A DNA stretch of 8,705 bases, taken from contig JAUXTV010000165.1 of the NCBI GenBank assembly GCA_030679025.1, positions 1-8,705 of the forward strand, in the 5' to 3' direction. The DNA comes from Candidatus Woesearchaeota archaeon (GTDB lineage Archaea; Nanobdellota; Nanobdellia; SCGC-AAA011-G17; UBA489). Positions within the stretch are counted from its first letter, which is position 1; every line of letters starts with the position of its first letter. The position numbers were made by a program, and so were the translations under genes. Below, one piece after another: positions 1 through 5,242 of this stretch. Below the pieces are notes generated by a model. It was given only the letters and a program-made list of their open reading frames with translations. It was not told the origin of the DNA and searched no databases.

Positions 1-407
1 GTACATTTATATTCCAAATCTAAAGCTTGCTGTGCATTGACACGGATGCATCGACTAGGACAGACATACATACCAGTTGTATTTTCTTCATTGATCATGC
101 GCTTTAATTCTGCAATCTTTTTTTGCTTGCGCTCAATAATCAATTGACGAGCATTAAAAGTATCGAAAGTCCAGAAGTAAATATACCAGCCTTTTTCCTT
201 GTCTTTTTTTCTGGTGAAGGCAACTAAATTATGTTCATTCAAGCGATAGAGCATATTTCTAACTTGATTGACTGTAATGTTTAATTTTTCAGCAATCTTG
301 AATTCTGAGACGTTTGATTTTCCAAGAATTAAACGCAATAATGCAAGAACATCGTCTCCTGCCACCTCTTTGACCAATTCTTCCATGAGAGGTTGGGAAA
401 GGCGCAT
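1..407 (-). CDS. tfe: Transcription factor E (TFE, TFIIE-alpha homologue), 3' end outside the window
   Basis: Archaeal TFE helps TBP, TFB and RNA polymerase open promoters. The minus-strand frame from the ATG at 407-405 stays open for 135 codons to the window edge. Residues about 1-80 form the winged helix (MRLSQPLMEELVKEVAG start; helices around FKIAEKLNITVNQVRNMLYR; an aromatic stretch GWYIYFWTF at 73-81). A basic helix at 86-104 follows. The zinc ribbon then begins with Cys116 and Cys120 in CPSRC-I-R and Cys135 at the edge; the fourth ligand and roughly 40 residues would lie outside. The CPxxC-x-R pattern matches euryarchaeal TFE zinc ribbons. An in-frame stop upstream of the ATG, with no start codon between, fixes the start. 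A TATA box 26 bases upstream implies a leaderless mRNA. The gene is divergent from the 563 gene. Confidence 0.93.
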   Translation of the reverse strand, partial: MRLSQPLMEELVKEVAGDDVLALLRLILGKSNVSEFKIAEKLNITVNQVRNMLYRLNEHNLVAFTRKKDKEKGWYIYFWTFDTFNARQLIIERKQKKIAELKRMINEENTTGMYVCPSRCIRVNAQQALDLEYKC

Positions 408-430
408 AAGTGTGATTTTAGAATATCGGC

Positions 431-438
431 TTTATATA
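431..438 (-). promoter_or_regulatory. TATA box of tfe
   Basis: On the minus strand the sequence reads GAGAAAGG-TATATAAA, a purine-rich BRE-like element followed by a good archaeal TATA box. Its centre is about 27 bases from the A of the tfe ATG at 407, so transcription should begin at or within a base or two of the start codon. Confidence 0.7.
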
Positions 439-549
439 CCTTTCTCCCCTCAAGCATATTTTGTATTTAAACGCAGTTTACTGCTTACTTTTTTCTTTCT
501 TTTCAAATAATAATCTTTAAGTAGCAATGCTGCCTGTAGTTTCTTAAAA

Positions 550-554
550 GAGGG
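550..554 (+). promoter_or_regulatory. Ribosome binding site (GAGGG) of the 563 membrane-protein gene
   Basis: GAGGG lies 8 bases before the ATG at 563 and could pair with the CCUCC of 16S rRNA, which supports that start. The rest of the 408-562 divergent gap holds the tfe promoter and a pyrimidine-rich stretch. A TATTTAAA at 464-471 could be the forward TATA box, but this is uncertain. Confidence 0.5.
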
Positions 555-562
555 TACTTTGC

Positions 563-1723
563 ATGCATGCTATAAGAAAATTAACCAGAGACGCAATTTT
601 AATTGCCTTATCCATAGGAGCTTTACTGTTGTTATTTTCCCTGCAGGTATTACTTTCTCAAGACTTTGTTACTGGCGATGCTGTACAGATAGGCAAGCCT
701 GAAAATGCTGTAGTTATTATTCCTGAACAACCAAATATTCAACAACCAGAAGCAGTAAGTCCAAAACTACAATGCTGGCTGGACAGAGGATTACGAGCAG
801 AAGATTTATCTATTGTTGGACCGCTCTTGCAACAAACTACTTGTACTACTGGTATTGCTTCACAACCTCTACGAGCAACTGTTGAGACTAATTGTGTAGC
901 AGTTCATGTTGGAGATGCTGCAGCCACTCGCTTGTGCTTAAAGAATGAAGTGCCTGCTTTTTCTGTAGATCTTTCTCCTTCACCAACCACTACACCTGTT
1001 GTAGTTCCTCCTCCCCAATATAATTATTGGTTAGCTTTGCTGCTTTTTTTGATAGGCATGTGCATTCTTTTTGTTTGGGGACGAGCAGATCTTGCTGGAG
1101 ATTATTATAGAAGAAGATCGTCACAGGATTTTACCAGACTATTACCTGGAAATAAAGAAGTGCAAATTCGCTACATCAGACCACCACCAGTTTATGTCAA
1201 ACATGATCGAGAGCCTGAGCAAAAACCCGTAGTAACAATAAAGCCATCCTCTTTACCAACACCTCTTGTTCAAGCAACATCTGTACCTTTAGAAAGTCAA
1301 AAAGTATTGTCCTCACCTATAAATAAAACCTTGATTCACTTTAATACCTTGTCACAATCCTTGTGTGATTTGATTGCCTTGAAGAAATTTACTGCAGCAG
1401 AACAACAATATCCAGACTTGTATCGTTTAGCATTAACTTTATATCCGCAGGTCAGCCATGAAAATAAAGCTCGACTGATGAAAGTAGTTACTTCTTTGCA
1501 TGAACAATTACAAGCAGTTCGCAAAGCCTATGCAGTTGTCCAGACTGTCAGAGATGTTTATCAACATGAAGAGCGACAAGCACAACTCAAAGAACCTTCA
1601 GTGCTAGTATGGAAACCCGCGTCCTTGGATCTGAAAAAAGAACAAATACATCATCTAGATGCAGAACTTACTAAATTACGAGAAAAACTGCAACAAACTC
1701 CCAAGAAACAACCCGGTAAATGA
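563..1723 (+). CDS. Two-pass membrane protein with Cys-containing outer domain and helical cytoplasmic tail; function unknown
   Basis: A 386-residue protein I cannot assign a function. A basic N-terminus leads into membrane segment 1 (about 11-31), then a VTGDAV motif at 36-41. The extracytoplasmic region (about 32-152) has four cysteines (71, 94, 111, 125), possibly two disulfides, and ends in a Ser/Thr/Pro linker. Membrane segment 2 is about 155-173, followed by arginines (RRR at 183-185), which places the C-terminal half inside the cell. A Pro-rich linker (205-252) leads to an all-helical region (254-325) with a TAAEQQYPDLYRLAL segment that looks like a helical-repeat hairpin, then a charged coiled coil (353-378). 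It heads a same-strand cluster with two coiled-coil protein genes, although the next gene has its own TATA box. TGxAV after an N-terminal membrane segment recalls DPANN envelope proteins (from memory). The gene is real; its role is open. Confidence 0.85.
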   Translation: MHAIRKLTRDAILIALSIGALLLLFSLQVLLSQDFVTGDAVQIGKPENAVVIIPEQPNIQQPEAVSPKLQCWLDRGLRAEDLSIVGPLLQQTTCTTGIASQPLRATVETNCVAVHVGDAAATRLCLKNEVPAFSVDLSPSPTTTPVVVPPPQYNYWLALLLFLIGMCILFVWGRADLAGDYYRRRSSQDFTRLLPGNKEVQIRYIRPPPVYVKHDREPEQKPVVTIKPSSLPTPLVQATSVPLESQKVLSSPINKTLIHFNTLSQSLCDLIALKKFTAAEQQYPDLYRLALTLYPQVSHENKARLMKVVTSLHEQLQAVRKAYAVVQTVRDVYQHEERQAQLKEPSVLVWKPASLDLKKEQIHHLDAELTKLREKLQQTPKKQPGK

Positions 1724-1730
1724 GATTTAT

Positions 1731-1741
1731 TCCTTCTTTTT
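1731..1741 (+). terminator. Possible T-run terminator after the 563 gene
   Basis: The pyrimidine tract TCCTTCTTTTT begins 8 bases after the TGA stop and ends in five T. Archaeal polymerase commonly stops at such tracts without a hairpin. A separate TATA box for the next gene follows at 1772, which fits an end of transcription here. Confidence 0.4.
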
Positions 1742-1771
1742 CCCTAACTACTCGAGCATAGTAAAGAAACC

Positions 1772-1779
1772 TTTATAAT
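1772..1779 (+). promoter_or_regulatory. TATA box of the 1812 gene
   Basis: TTTATAAT is preceded by the purine-rich AAAGAAAC, a BRE-like element. Initiation about 26 bases downstream falls near 1801-1803. This is after the possible TTG start at 1800 and before the ATG at 1812, so the box supports the ATG with a leader of about 10 bases. Confidence 0.6.
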
Positions 1780-1811
1780 CTTTCTCAAAGACCAGCAGTT
1801 TGGGATACCTC

Positions 1812-2600
1812 ATGGGACTTTTTAGTAGAAAAAAACCACAACAAGCATTACCACCAGTGCCAAGATTTCCAGTACAACAAGGTGGAAATATGCCTTCTTA
1901 TGAACCTGAATTTCCTCATCCTCAAGAACAAAGAGAACAGCGCCTGCCTGAGTTTCCAGAATTCCACGCAGAACCTGTGAATATTCCACCTCCGCCTGTA
2001 GTTCCTTATTCTCCAAAACCGCAAGTAGATGACAAGTCACAAAATCTTTTTATTCGTTCGATGGATGATCGCTTGCCGACACGACAAGAACCTTTAGCAA
2101 GACCTCCTACAGAAATGCCACGACCTGAATCCCATCCCCAACGCGTTGAAATTCCTATTCGAGAACCTGCATTCACTCGCAGACCTGTACAGTATCCTGA
2201 TCGCATAGCTGTAGCAACTCAGCAAGCATCACCTTGGCAAAGACAAGAACAACCAAGACCAACCATGATGATTCCTGACAGACCTTTACCGCCACCCATG
2301 ATGCCTCCACAATCTGTACCAAGACCTAGTGTTAGCGTTTCTTTACCACAACCTTCTGCAGCACAACCACGCACCATGAGCGTTGAAGACAAACCTTTGT
2401 TCATCAAGATCGGACAATATCGAGAAGCGATGGCTCATTTAGAACTCTTGAAACAGAAAATCAAAGACGCTGAAATCGCGTTAGCAAAACTGGAAGACTT
2501 ACGAGTAAAAGAACAAACTGAGATCACGAATGCGCATGCCTTATTGACAACAGTCAAAGACAAACTCTTAAATATAGACAAACAACTCTTTGAAGTGTAA
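1812..2600 (+). CDS. Pro/Gln-rich protein with C-terminal coiled coil (MGLFSRKK type), function unknown
   Basis: A 262-residue protein beginning MGLFSRKKP. Residues about 1-190 are low in complexity and rich in Pro, Gln, Arg and Glu, with no hydrophobic segment, so probably disordered and cytoplasmic. Residues about 193-262 start with DKPLFIKIGQYREAMAHLEL and continue as a heptad-like helix with a Glu/Lys-rich hairpin ending KLLNIDKQLFEV. This C-terminal pattern (PLFIKI-xx-Y, then a long helical hairpin) resembles a conserved hypothetical family I recall from Woesearchaeota-like genomes. The frame extends to a TTG at 1800, but I prefer the ATG at 1812 because the TATA box at 1772 would start the mRNA near 1802 and MGLFSRKK is a natural N-terminus. 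The stop at 2598-2600 is one base from the next ATG, so the two are cotranscribed. A scaffold role is inference only. Confidence 0.8.
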   Translation: MGLFSRKKPQQALPPVPRFPVQQGGNMPSYEPEFPHPQEQREQRLPEFPEFHAEPVNIPPPPVVPYSPKPQVDDKSQNLFIRSMDDRLPTRQEPLARPPTEMPRPESHPQRVEIPIREPAFTRRPVQYPDRIAVATQQASPWQRQEQPRPTMMIPDRPLPPPMMPPQSVPRPSVSVSLPQPSAAQPRTMSVEDKPLFIKIGQYREAMAHLELLKQKIKDAEIALAKLEDLRVKEQTEITNAHALLTTVKDKLLNIDKQLFEV

Positions 2601-2601
2601 C

Positions 2602-3021
2602 ATGACTGATGACGTGCATATTCGCATTGAACAACCTAAAGGATTGCGGAAACAATTTCTGGAATCTGCATTACATGCTTCTGAATTCTTACAAACTCTA
2701 GAAAAGATACAAGCCTTTGAGCAAGAACGCATTGCACTAAAGACGACATTTACGAATGCCTTGACAGACTTGACTATTGCTAGCGACCAGTTCATAAAAA
2801 GTTTGCCTTCTTTACCTCTAGAATTTATCCAGAAACAACAACAAGTGTTGCAACGACAGATGCTTCAGGAACAACCTTTGAAAGTCATGACACCGCGACA
2901 AGAAATGGCCAGCAGAATGCAACCCAAACAACAACCAGCAGAACATCTTGTTTCTTTTATGAGTCCTCTTGAAGAAGAGATGGCTGAATTAAAAAGAAAG
3001 ATTCAGAACTTGAGTATTTAA
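2602..3021 (+). CDS. Small helical protein, partner of the 1812 coiled-coil protein; function unknown
   Basis: A 139-residue soluble protein with no cysteine and no membrane segment. Residues 14-67 (from GLRKQFLESALHASEFLQTL to ASDQFIKSLP) look like two long amphipathic helices forming a hairpin. A Gln/Met-rich linker (75-115) follows, then a short terminal helix, SPLEEEMAELKRKIQNL. The ATG at 2602 lies one base after the previous stop, indicating translational coupling; an in-frame TTG at 2590 lies inside the upstream gene and is not preferred. An RKxxLESA helix opening and a terminal LEEEMAELKRKI helix match my memory of a DPANN conserved hypothetical family found near the PLFIKI protein. 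The two probably bind each other through coiled coils (inference). The stop overlaps the stop of the convergent vapC. Confidence 0.78.
   Translation: MTDDVHIRIEQPKGLRKQFLESALHASEFLQTLEKIQAFEQERIALKTTFTNALTDLTIASDQFIKSLPSLPLEFIQKQQQVLQRQMLQEQPLKVMTPRQEMASRMQPKQQPAEHLVSFMSPLEEEMAELKRKIQNLSI
2991..2995 (-). terminator. Possible T-run terminator of vapBC, inside the convergent 2602 gene
   Basis: A run of five T on the minus strand 23-27 bases after the vapC stop, inside the 3' end of the convergent gene. It mirrors the plus-strand T-run at 3094-3099. Evidence is the T-run and its position only. Confidence 0.25.
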
Positions 3022-3383
3022 CTAGTAGTAATAAATTCTACATTTGGAAGTCCTTTGAAACCGAAATCTTTTGTGACTAATGTTAAATTATTCTTTTTTG
3101 CGACTGTGTAGACTACTGCATCGACGAAGCTGAAATCTTTCGTCTTTGGTTTTCTTTCTGCAAGTAATTCCATAGCATGTTCTATATCTTTGAGATCATA
3201 CTCTAATATTTCGAGAGGTATAGCAGTGAATTTTTCTTTCTTCAATCGCATGCGTATACAATAATAAAATGCTTCCCCATAGGTTAGATTTATAGTGATT
3301 ACTTTTTCTTGTTTGTACTTTTCTATAGTAATTTGATCTCCTTTTATCATTTCAATTATTGCAGAACTATCAAATACGTACAC
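3018..3383 (-). CDS. vapC: PIN-domain toxin, VapC-like ribonuclease
   Basis: VapC toxins are Mg2+-dependent RNases that cut tRNA or rRNA and are held inactive by VapB. The 121-residue protein is a single PIN domain of the usual length. It has VFDSSAII with Asp5, LTYGEAFYY with Glu37, FSFVDAV with Asp88 and LVTKDFGF with Asp106, giving the expected four acidic residues. I place the start at the GTG at 3383, which overlaps the vapB stop as TAGTG. GGGGAG lies 7 bases before it and the protein then begins M-YVFDSSA, like other VapC proteins. An ATG at 3398 would add five residues (MGRIL) and lacks a spaced ribosome binding site. The gene lies immediately downstream of vapB in one operon. Its TAA shares the TTAA palindrome with the stop of the convergent gene. 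The RNA target cannot be read from the sequence. Confidence 0.88.
   Translation of the reverse strand: MYVFDSSAIIEMIKGDQITIEKYKQEKVITINLTYGEAFYYCIRMRLKKEKFTAIPLEILEYDLKDIEHAMELLAERKPKTKDFSFVDAVVYTVAKKNNLTLVTKDFGFKGLPNVEFITTS
3094..3099 (+). terminator. Possible T-run terminator of the 563-3021 cluster, inside antisense vapC
   Basis: A run of six T on the plus strand, 73-78 bases after the stop of the 2602 gene. It lies in the opposite strand of vapC, because the two convergent genes leave no intergenic space. Its role as a terminator is inferred from the T-run alone. Confidence 0.3.
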
Positions 3384-3604
3384 TAGTATTCTCCCCATAA
3401 CTCTTTTTTTATTTGCTTTAACACTTTGTCTGTATCTACATTTTTTAATTGCTCTTTGAATATTCCTGCGATATCTCCTACAGTAGCGACCTTTTTTGAG
3501 ATAATATTTACTGTTACTTTGTCTTTTGGCTTAAAACCCAGCTTCTTTGGCAGTATAATGACGTTTGAGTTGCCTTGCTTTTTGACTTCAGTTTCGATGA
3601 TCAT
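3383..3604 (-). CDS. vapB: AbrB/SpoVT-type antitoxin, VapB-like
   Basis: A 73-residue DNA-binding antitoxin expected to bind and neutralise the VapC next to it and to repress its own promoter. Residues about 3-36 have the swapped-hairpin AbrB pattern ETEVKKQGNSNVIILPKKLG-FKPKDKVTV, in which the GNS and the LPKKLG turn are typical. Residues 43-72 form a charged helix (DIAGIFKEQL onward) that probably wraps the toxin. The frame is open to an ATG at 3664 that would add 20 residues. The added part lacks antitoxin features and would place the TATA box TTTAAATA (3634-3627) inside the coding sequence. The ATG at 3604 is 26 bases from that box, so I choose it as a leaderless start. The operon is vapB then vapC, with a one-base overlap. 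Confidence 0.85.
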   Translation of the reverse strand: MIIETEVKKQGNSNVIILPKKLGFKPKDKVTVNIISKKVATVGDIAGIFKEQLKNVDTDKVLKQIKKELWGEY

Positions 3605-3626
3605 CTGTAATACGGGTAATACAGAA

Positions 3627-3634
3627 TATTTAAA
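3627..3634 (-). promoter_or_regulatory. TATA box of vapBC
   Basis: On the minus strand the sequence reads AAAGAAACA-TTTAAATA, a BRE-like purine tract followed by a TATA box. The centre is about 26 bases from the ATG at 3604, which implies a leaderless vapB mRNA and argues against the upstream ATG at 3664. Confidence 0.65.
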
Positions 3635-3703
3635 TGTTTCTTTTTGTGTTTGTGTTGCTTGCATATTATTGGAGAGTAGAAGTTCTTAATATTCTTTGCT
3701 GAG

Positions 3704-3750
3704 AAAAATCCGAAAATGCAACTGTGACCAGCGTAATTCTTCCGTAAAAA
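3704..3750 (-). terminator. T-runs that may terminate the regulator transcript
   Basis: Downstream of the regulator stop (3791) the minus strand has T5 at 3746-3750, T4 at 3713-3716 and T5 at 3704-3708. Archaeal termination often uses such clustered T-runs. They lie before the vapB promoter at 3634. The rest of 3605-3790 shows no convincing gene on either strand. Confidence 0.35.
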
Positions 3751-3790
3751 TGTTTATTTATTTCGGTTTTGAAGGCTTATTCTGTAGAGA

Positions 3791-4639
3791 TTACGAAAGC
3801 AGCGATTTATTGATTTGCTTTGCCATAGCCAAATTCTTCATTACAGTCAGTTTCATTTTCCTCTTGGTGTTGACTATATCTGAGAGATTTTTGAGATCTA
3901 ACTCTTGAATGGTTTTATTTTTCCTAAAAAAGAGATCGAGTTCTTTTACTAAGTCTAGAGGATATTGCGCCTGCACAATCATGTCTCCATAAGTTCCTAC
4001 ATAATACCCTTTATCAAATGAAGAGGATGAATGTTCTATCTTGATGTCAATGCCGATACTTTTGTAGAATTTCTGAATATTTTTATCTAAAGGAGTGTTT
4101 CCAGTACTGATAAGATATGATTTTATTCCTTTTCTCTTTAATTGACCCATGAGTTCTTTTTCTCTGTCTAAATGTAAGACTCCTTCCCATACATGTGCTG
4201 CCTGATACACGTTGAGATTTGGATCTCCTTTTTTGAAATGTGTGAACCAATCATCAATGAGATTTTGCCAGAACTTCATCAACTCATTTAAGGAATTAAA
4301 AGTAAAGACAGAGACTTCTCCAGTAATAGAGTCTACAGATTTAGGCATTGTTTTTTCTTTGTATACTTCTGCATAGAGATCATCAATGAATTTCTTGCTG
4401 TTTTTAACCCATTCTTTGTTAATGCTGTAGGCATGCTCTTCCTGCTGGAGAACGCCATCTTCTACTAGACCTAGAACTGCCTTTCTGACAGCCTGAAACG
4501 TCACGCTTTTTCCATAACGTTTTCTAATAAAGTTGGTTAATTCTATGAGTTTGAGGGGATATTCCTTTGTTAAGATAGTAAACACTAAGCTTTTCACATC
4601 ATTTTTATTTCCCAAGGGGAGCGTCAGCTGTAAAGTCAT
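3791..4639 (-). CDS. Winged-helix transcriptional regulator with C-terminal sensor-like domain
   Basis: A 282-residue soluble protein. Residues about 14-75 form a winged helix: a helix around TILTKEYPLKLIELTNFIRK, a recognition helix VTFQAVRKAVLGLVEDGVL, then a wing ending EEHAYSINKEWV. A helical linker (78-97) follows. The C-terminal domain (about 108-245) has FTFNSLNELMKFW, then LISTGNTPLDKNIQKFYKSIG and YVGTYGDMIVQAQYP. This order resembles the effector-binding, phospholipase-D-like domains of archaeal regulators such as TrmB, but the catalytic HxK is absent, so it would be a ligand or dimer domain (inference). I recall the GNTPLDK pattern with this winged helix as a recurrent archaeal family without an assigned ligand. 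The gene is divergent from the 4753 gene. Its own TATA box lies within a set of inverted half-sites, suggesting autoregulation. The start at 4639 is supported by the TATA spacing. Confidence 0.82.
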   Translation of the reverse strand: MTLQLTLPLGNKNDVKSLVFTILTKEYPLKLIELTNFIRKRYGKSVTFQAVRKAVLGLVEDGVLQQEEHAYSINKEWVKNSKKFIDDLYAEVYKEKTMPKSVDSITGEVSVFTFNSLNELMKFWQNLIDDWFTHFKKGDPNLNVYQAAHVWEGVLHLDREKELMGQLKRKGIKSYLISTGNTPLDKNIQKFYKSIGIDIKIEHSSSSFDKGYYVGTYGDMIVQAQYPLDLVKELDLFFRKNKTIQELDLKNLSDIVNTKRKMKLTVMKNLAMAKQINKSLLS

Positions 4640-4695
4640 TGAACTTACTAGTTTACTTCTCTTATTAAACCTTTTGGTTTACTTCTTATTGAACC
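4639..4695 (+). promoter_or_regulatory. Operator-like array of alternating GGTTYA half-sites
   Basis: Five related half-sites alternate in orientation: TTGAAC (4639-4644), GTTTAC (4651-4656), TTAAACC (4665-4671), GGTTTAC (4676-4682) and TTGAACC (4689-4695). The central pair forms the perfect palindrome TAAACC-TTTT-GGTTTA. Seen another way, GTTTACTTCT recurs exactly at 4651 and 4677, a 26-base period, each copy followed by TATT and AAACC or GAACC. The array covers the regulator's TATA box and start codon and reaches toward the promoter of the 4753 gene. Binding by the adjacent regulator is inference. Confidence 0.55.
4662..4669 (-). promoter_or_regulatory. TATA box of the winged-helix regulator gene
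   Basis: On the minus strand the sequence reads CAAAAGG-TTTAATAA, centred about 26 bases before the ATG at 4639, so the mRNA would be leaderless. The box and the flanking BRE overlap the palindrome TAAACC-TTTT-GGTTTA (4666-4681). Confidence 0.6.
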
Positions 4696-4737
4696 GAGCA
4701 TTCTTAACATTTCTCCGCTACTTCTTAGTATTAATTT

Positions 4738-4743
4738 AAGGAG
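4738..4743 (+). promoter_or_regulatory. Ribosome binding site (AAGGAG) that decides the 4753 start
   Basis: AAGGAG ends directly against an in-frame ATG at 4744, which leaves no spacer. It lies 9 bases before the in-frame ATG at 4753, so the second ATG is the likelier start. A weak TATA-like CTTAACAT at 4703-4710 is a possible promoter. Confidence 0.55.
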
Positions 4744-4752
4744 ATGACGACC

Positions 4753-5184
4753 ATGACAAACGACGACAATGAAAGATTAACAGAAAAAATAGATGAAGAT
4801 AAGGAAAATGAAACTTATGAGAACATGGTAAATTATGGGGGCAGAATGTTTCGAACTGGTTTTCTGGCTGGTTTGGTAGGTTTACTCCCCATCACTGCAG
4901 GATCTGGTTTTATAGCAGGTACACTCTGTCAAGAATCCAAAACAACAGTTGCAAAAAGAGCAGCAATGGCACTCTACGAACCTGTCGGGAATGGGGGAGC
5001 CTTATCTGCGATGTCTACTGTTAAGCCTGATAGTCATTATACTTTCGGTTTGCTTAATCATTATGAACCCGATCTCTCTCCTATGAATATAATGACTCCA
5101 GAAGGATTTAGACGACTTAGTGAACGCAGGCAAACCATGTATAGGTTGATGGACAAGGTTTATTGGGCAGCTCGGTATCAGTAA
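4753..5184 (+). CDS. Small single-span membrane protein of unknown function
   Basis: A 143-residue protein I do not recognise. Residues 1-26 are very acidic and hydrophilic (MTNDDNERLTEKIDEDKENE). Residues about 36-58 (GFLAGLVGLLPITAGSGFIAGTL) form one Gly-rich hydrophobic segment, a probable membrane span or hairpin. The remaining 85 residues are soluble with mixed charge, include HYTFGLLNHYEPDLSP and end in a basic helix (FRRLSERRQTMYRLMDKVYW). There is a single cysteine (Cys59) at the end of the hydrophobic segment. The start at 4753 is chosen because AAGGAG is correctly spaced for it; ATG 4744 would add three residues. The gene is divergent from the winged-helix regulator with the half-site array between them, so it is a candidate target. 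A 58-base gap with its own TATA box separates it from alaS. Coding status rests on the clear start, the ribosome binding site and the membrane segment. Confidence 0.68.
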   Translation: MTNDDNERLTEKIDEDKENETYENMVNYGGRMFRTGFLAGLVGLLPITAGSGFIAGTLCQESKTTVAKRAAMALYEPVGNGGALSAMSTVKPDSHYTFGLLNHYEPDLSPMNIMTPEGFRRLSERRQTMYRLMDKVYWAARYQ

Positions 5185-5211
5185 AAAGACTGTTAAAAAA
5201 CCATCCAAAAG

Positions 5212-5220
5212 CTTAAATAA
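5212..5220 (+). promoter_or_regulatory. TATA box of alaS
   Basis: CCAAAAG then CTTAAATAA is a BRE-like element and a TATA box, centred about 27 bases before the ATG at 5243, consistent with a leaderless transcript. The arms AACCAT (5199-5204) and ATGGTT (5229-5234) flank it symmetrically. Confidence 0.62.
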
Positions 5221-5242
5221 TTTATAGAATGGTTCTTCCTTT

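Noticed and set aside
268..510. 80-codon plus-strand open frame overlapping the tfe start region
   Set aside because: It is antisense to the well-supported TFE winged helix and covers the tfe promoter; its translation has no recognisable composition or domain.
1800..1811. TTG start adding four residues to the MGLFSRKK protein
   Set aside because: The TATA box at 1772-1779 would start the mRNA at about 1802, after the TTG; the ATG at 1812 gives the natural MGLFSRKK N-terminus.
2590..2601. TTG start adding four residues to the 2602 gene
   Set aside because: It lies inside the upstream gene, while an ATG one base after the upstream stop is available.
3605..3664. 20-residue N-terminal extension of the antitoxin from ATG 3664
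   Set aside because: It contains the BRE/TATA box expected to drive the ATG at 3604, and the AbrB domain begins right after ATG 3604.
3426..3689. 87-codon plus-strand open frame opposite vapB
   Set aside because: It is the reverse-strand shadow of an AbrB antitoxin gene with its own promoter; no ribosome binding site or domain was seen.
3605..3790. Search of the intergenic gaps for tRNA or other structured RNA
   Set aside because: No cloverleaf-like arms, TPsiC-loop sequence or strong hairpins were found by eye here or in the shorter gaps (408-562, 1724-1811, 4640-4752, 5185-5242, 8074-8126).
3696..3908. 70-codon plus-strand open frame starting in the regulator's 3' gap
   Set aside because: More than half is antisense to the regulator; its hydrophobic look comes from reading the complement of Lys/Ile-rich codons.
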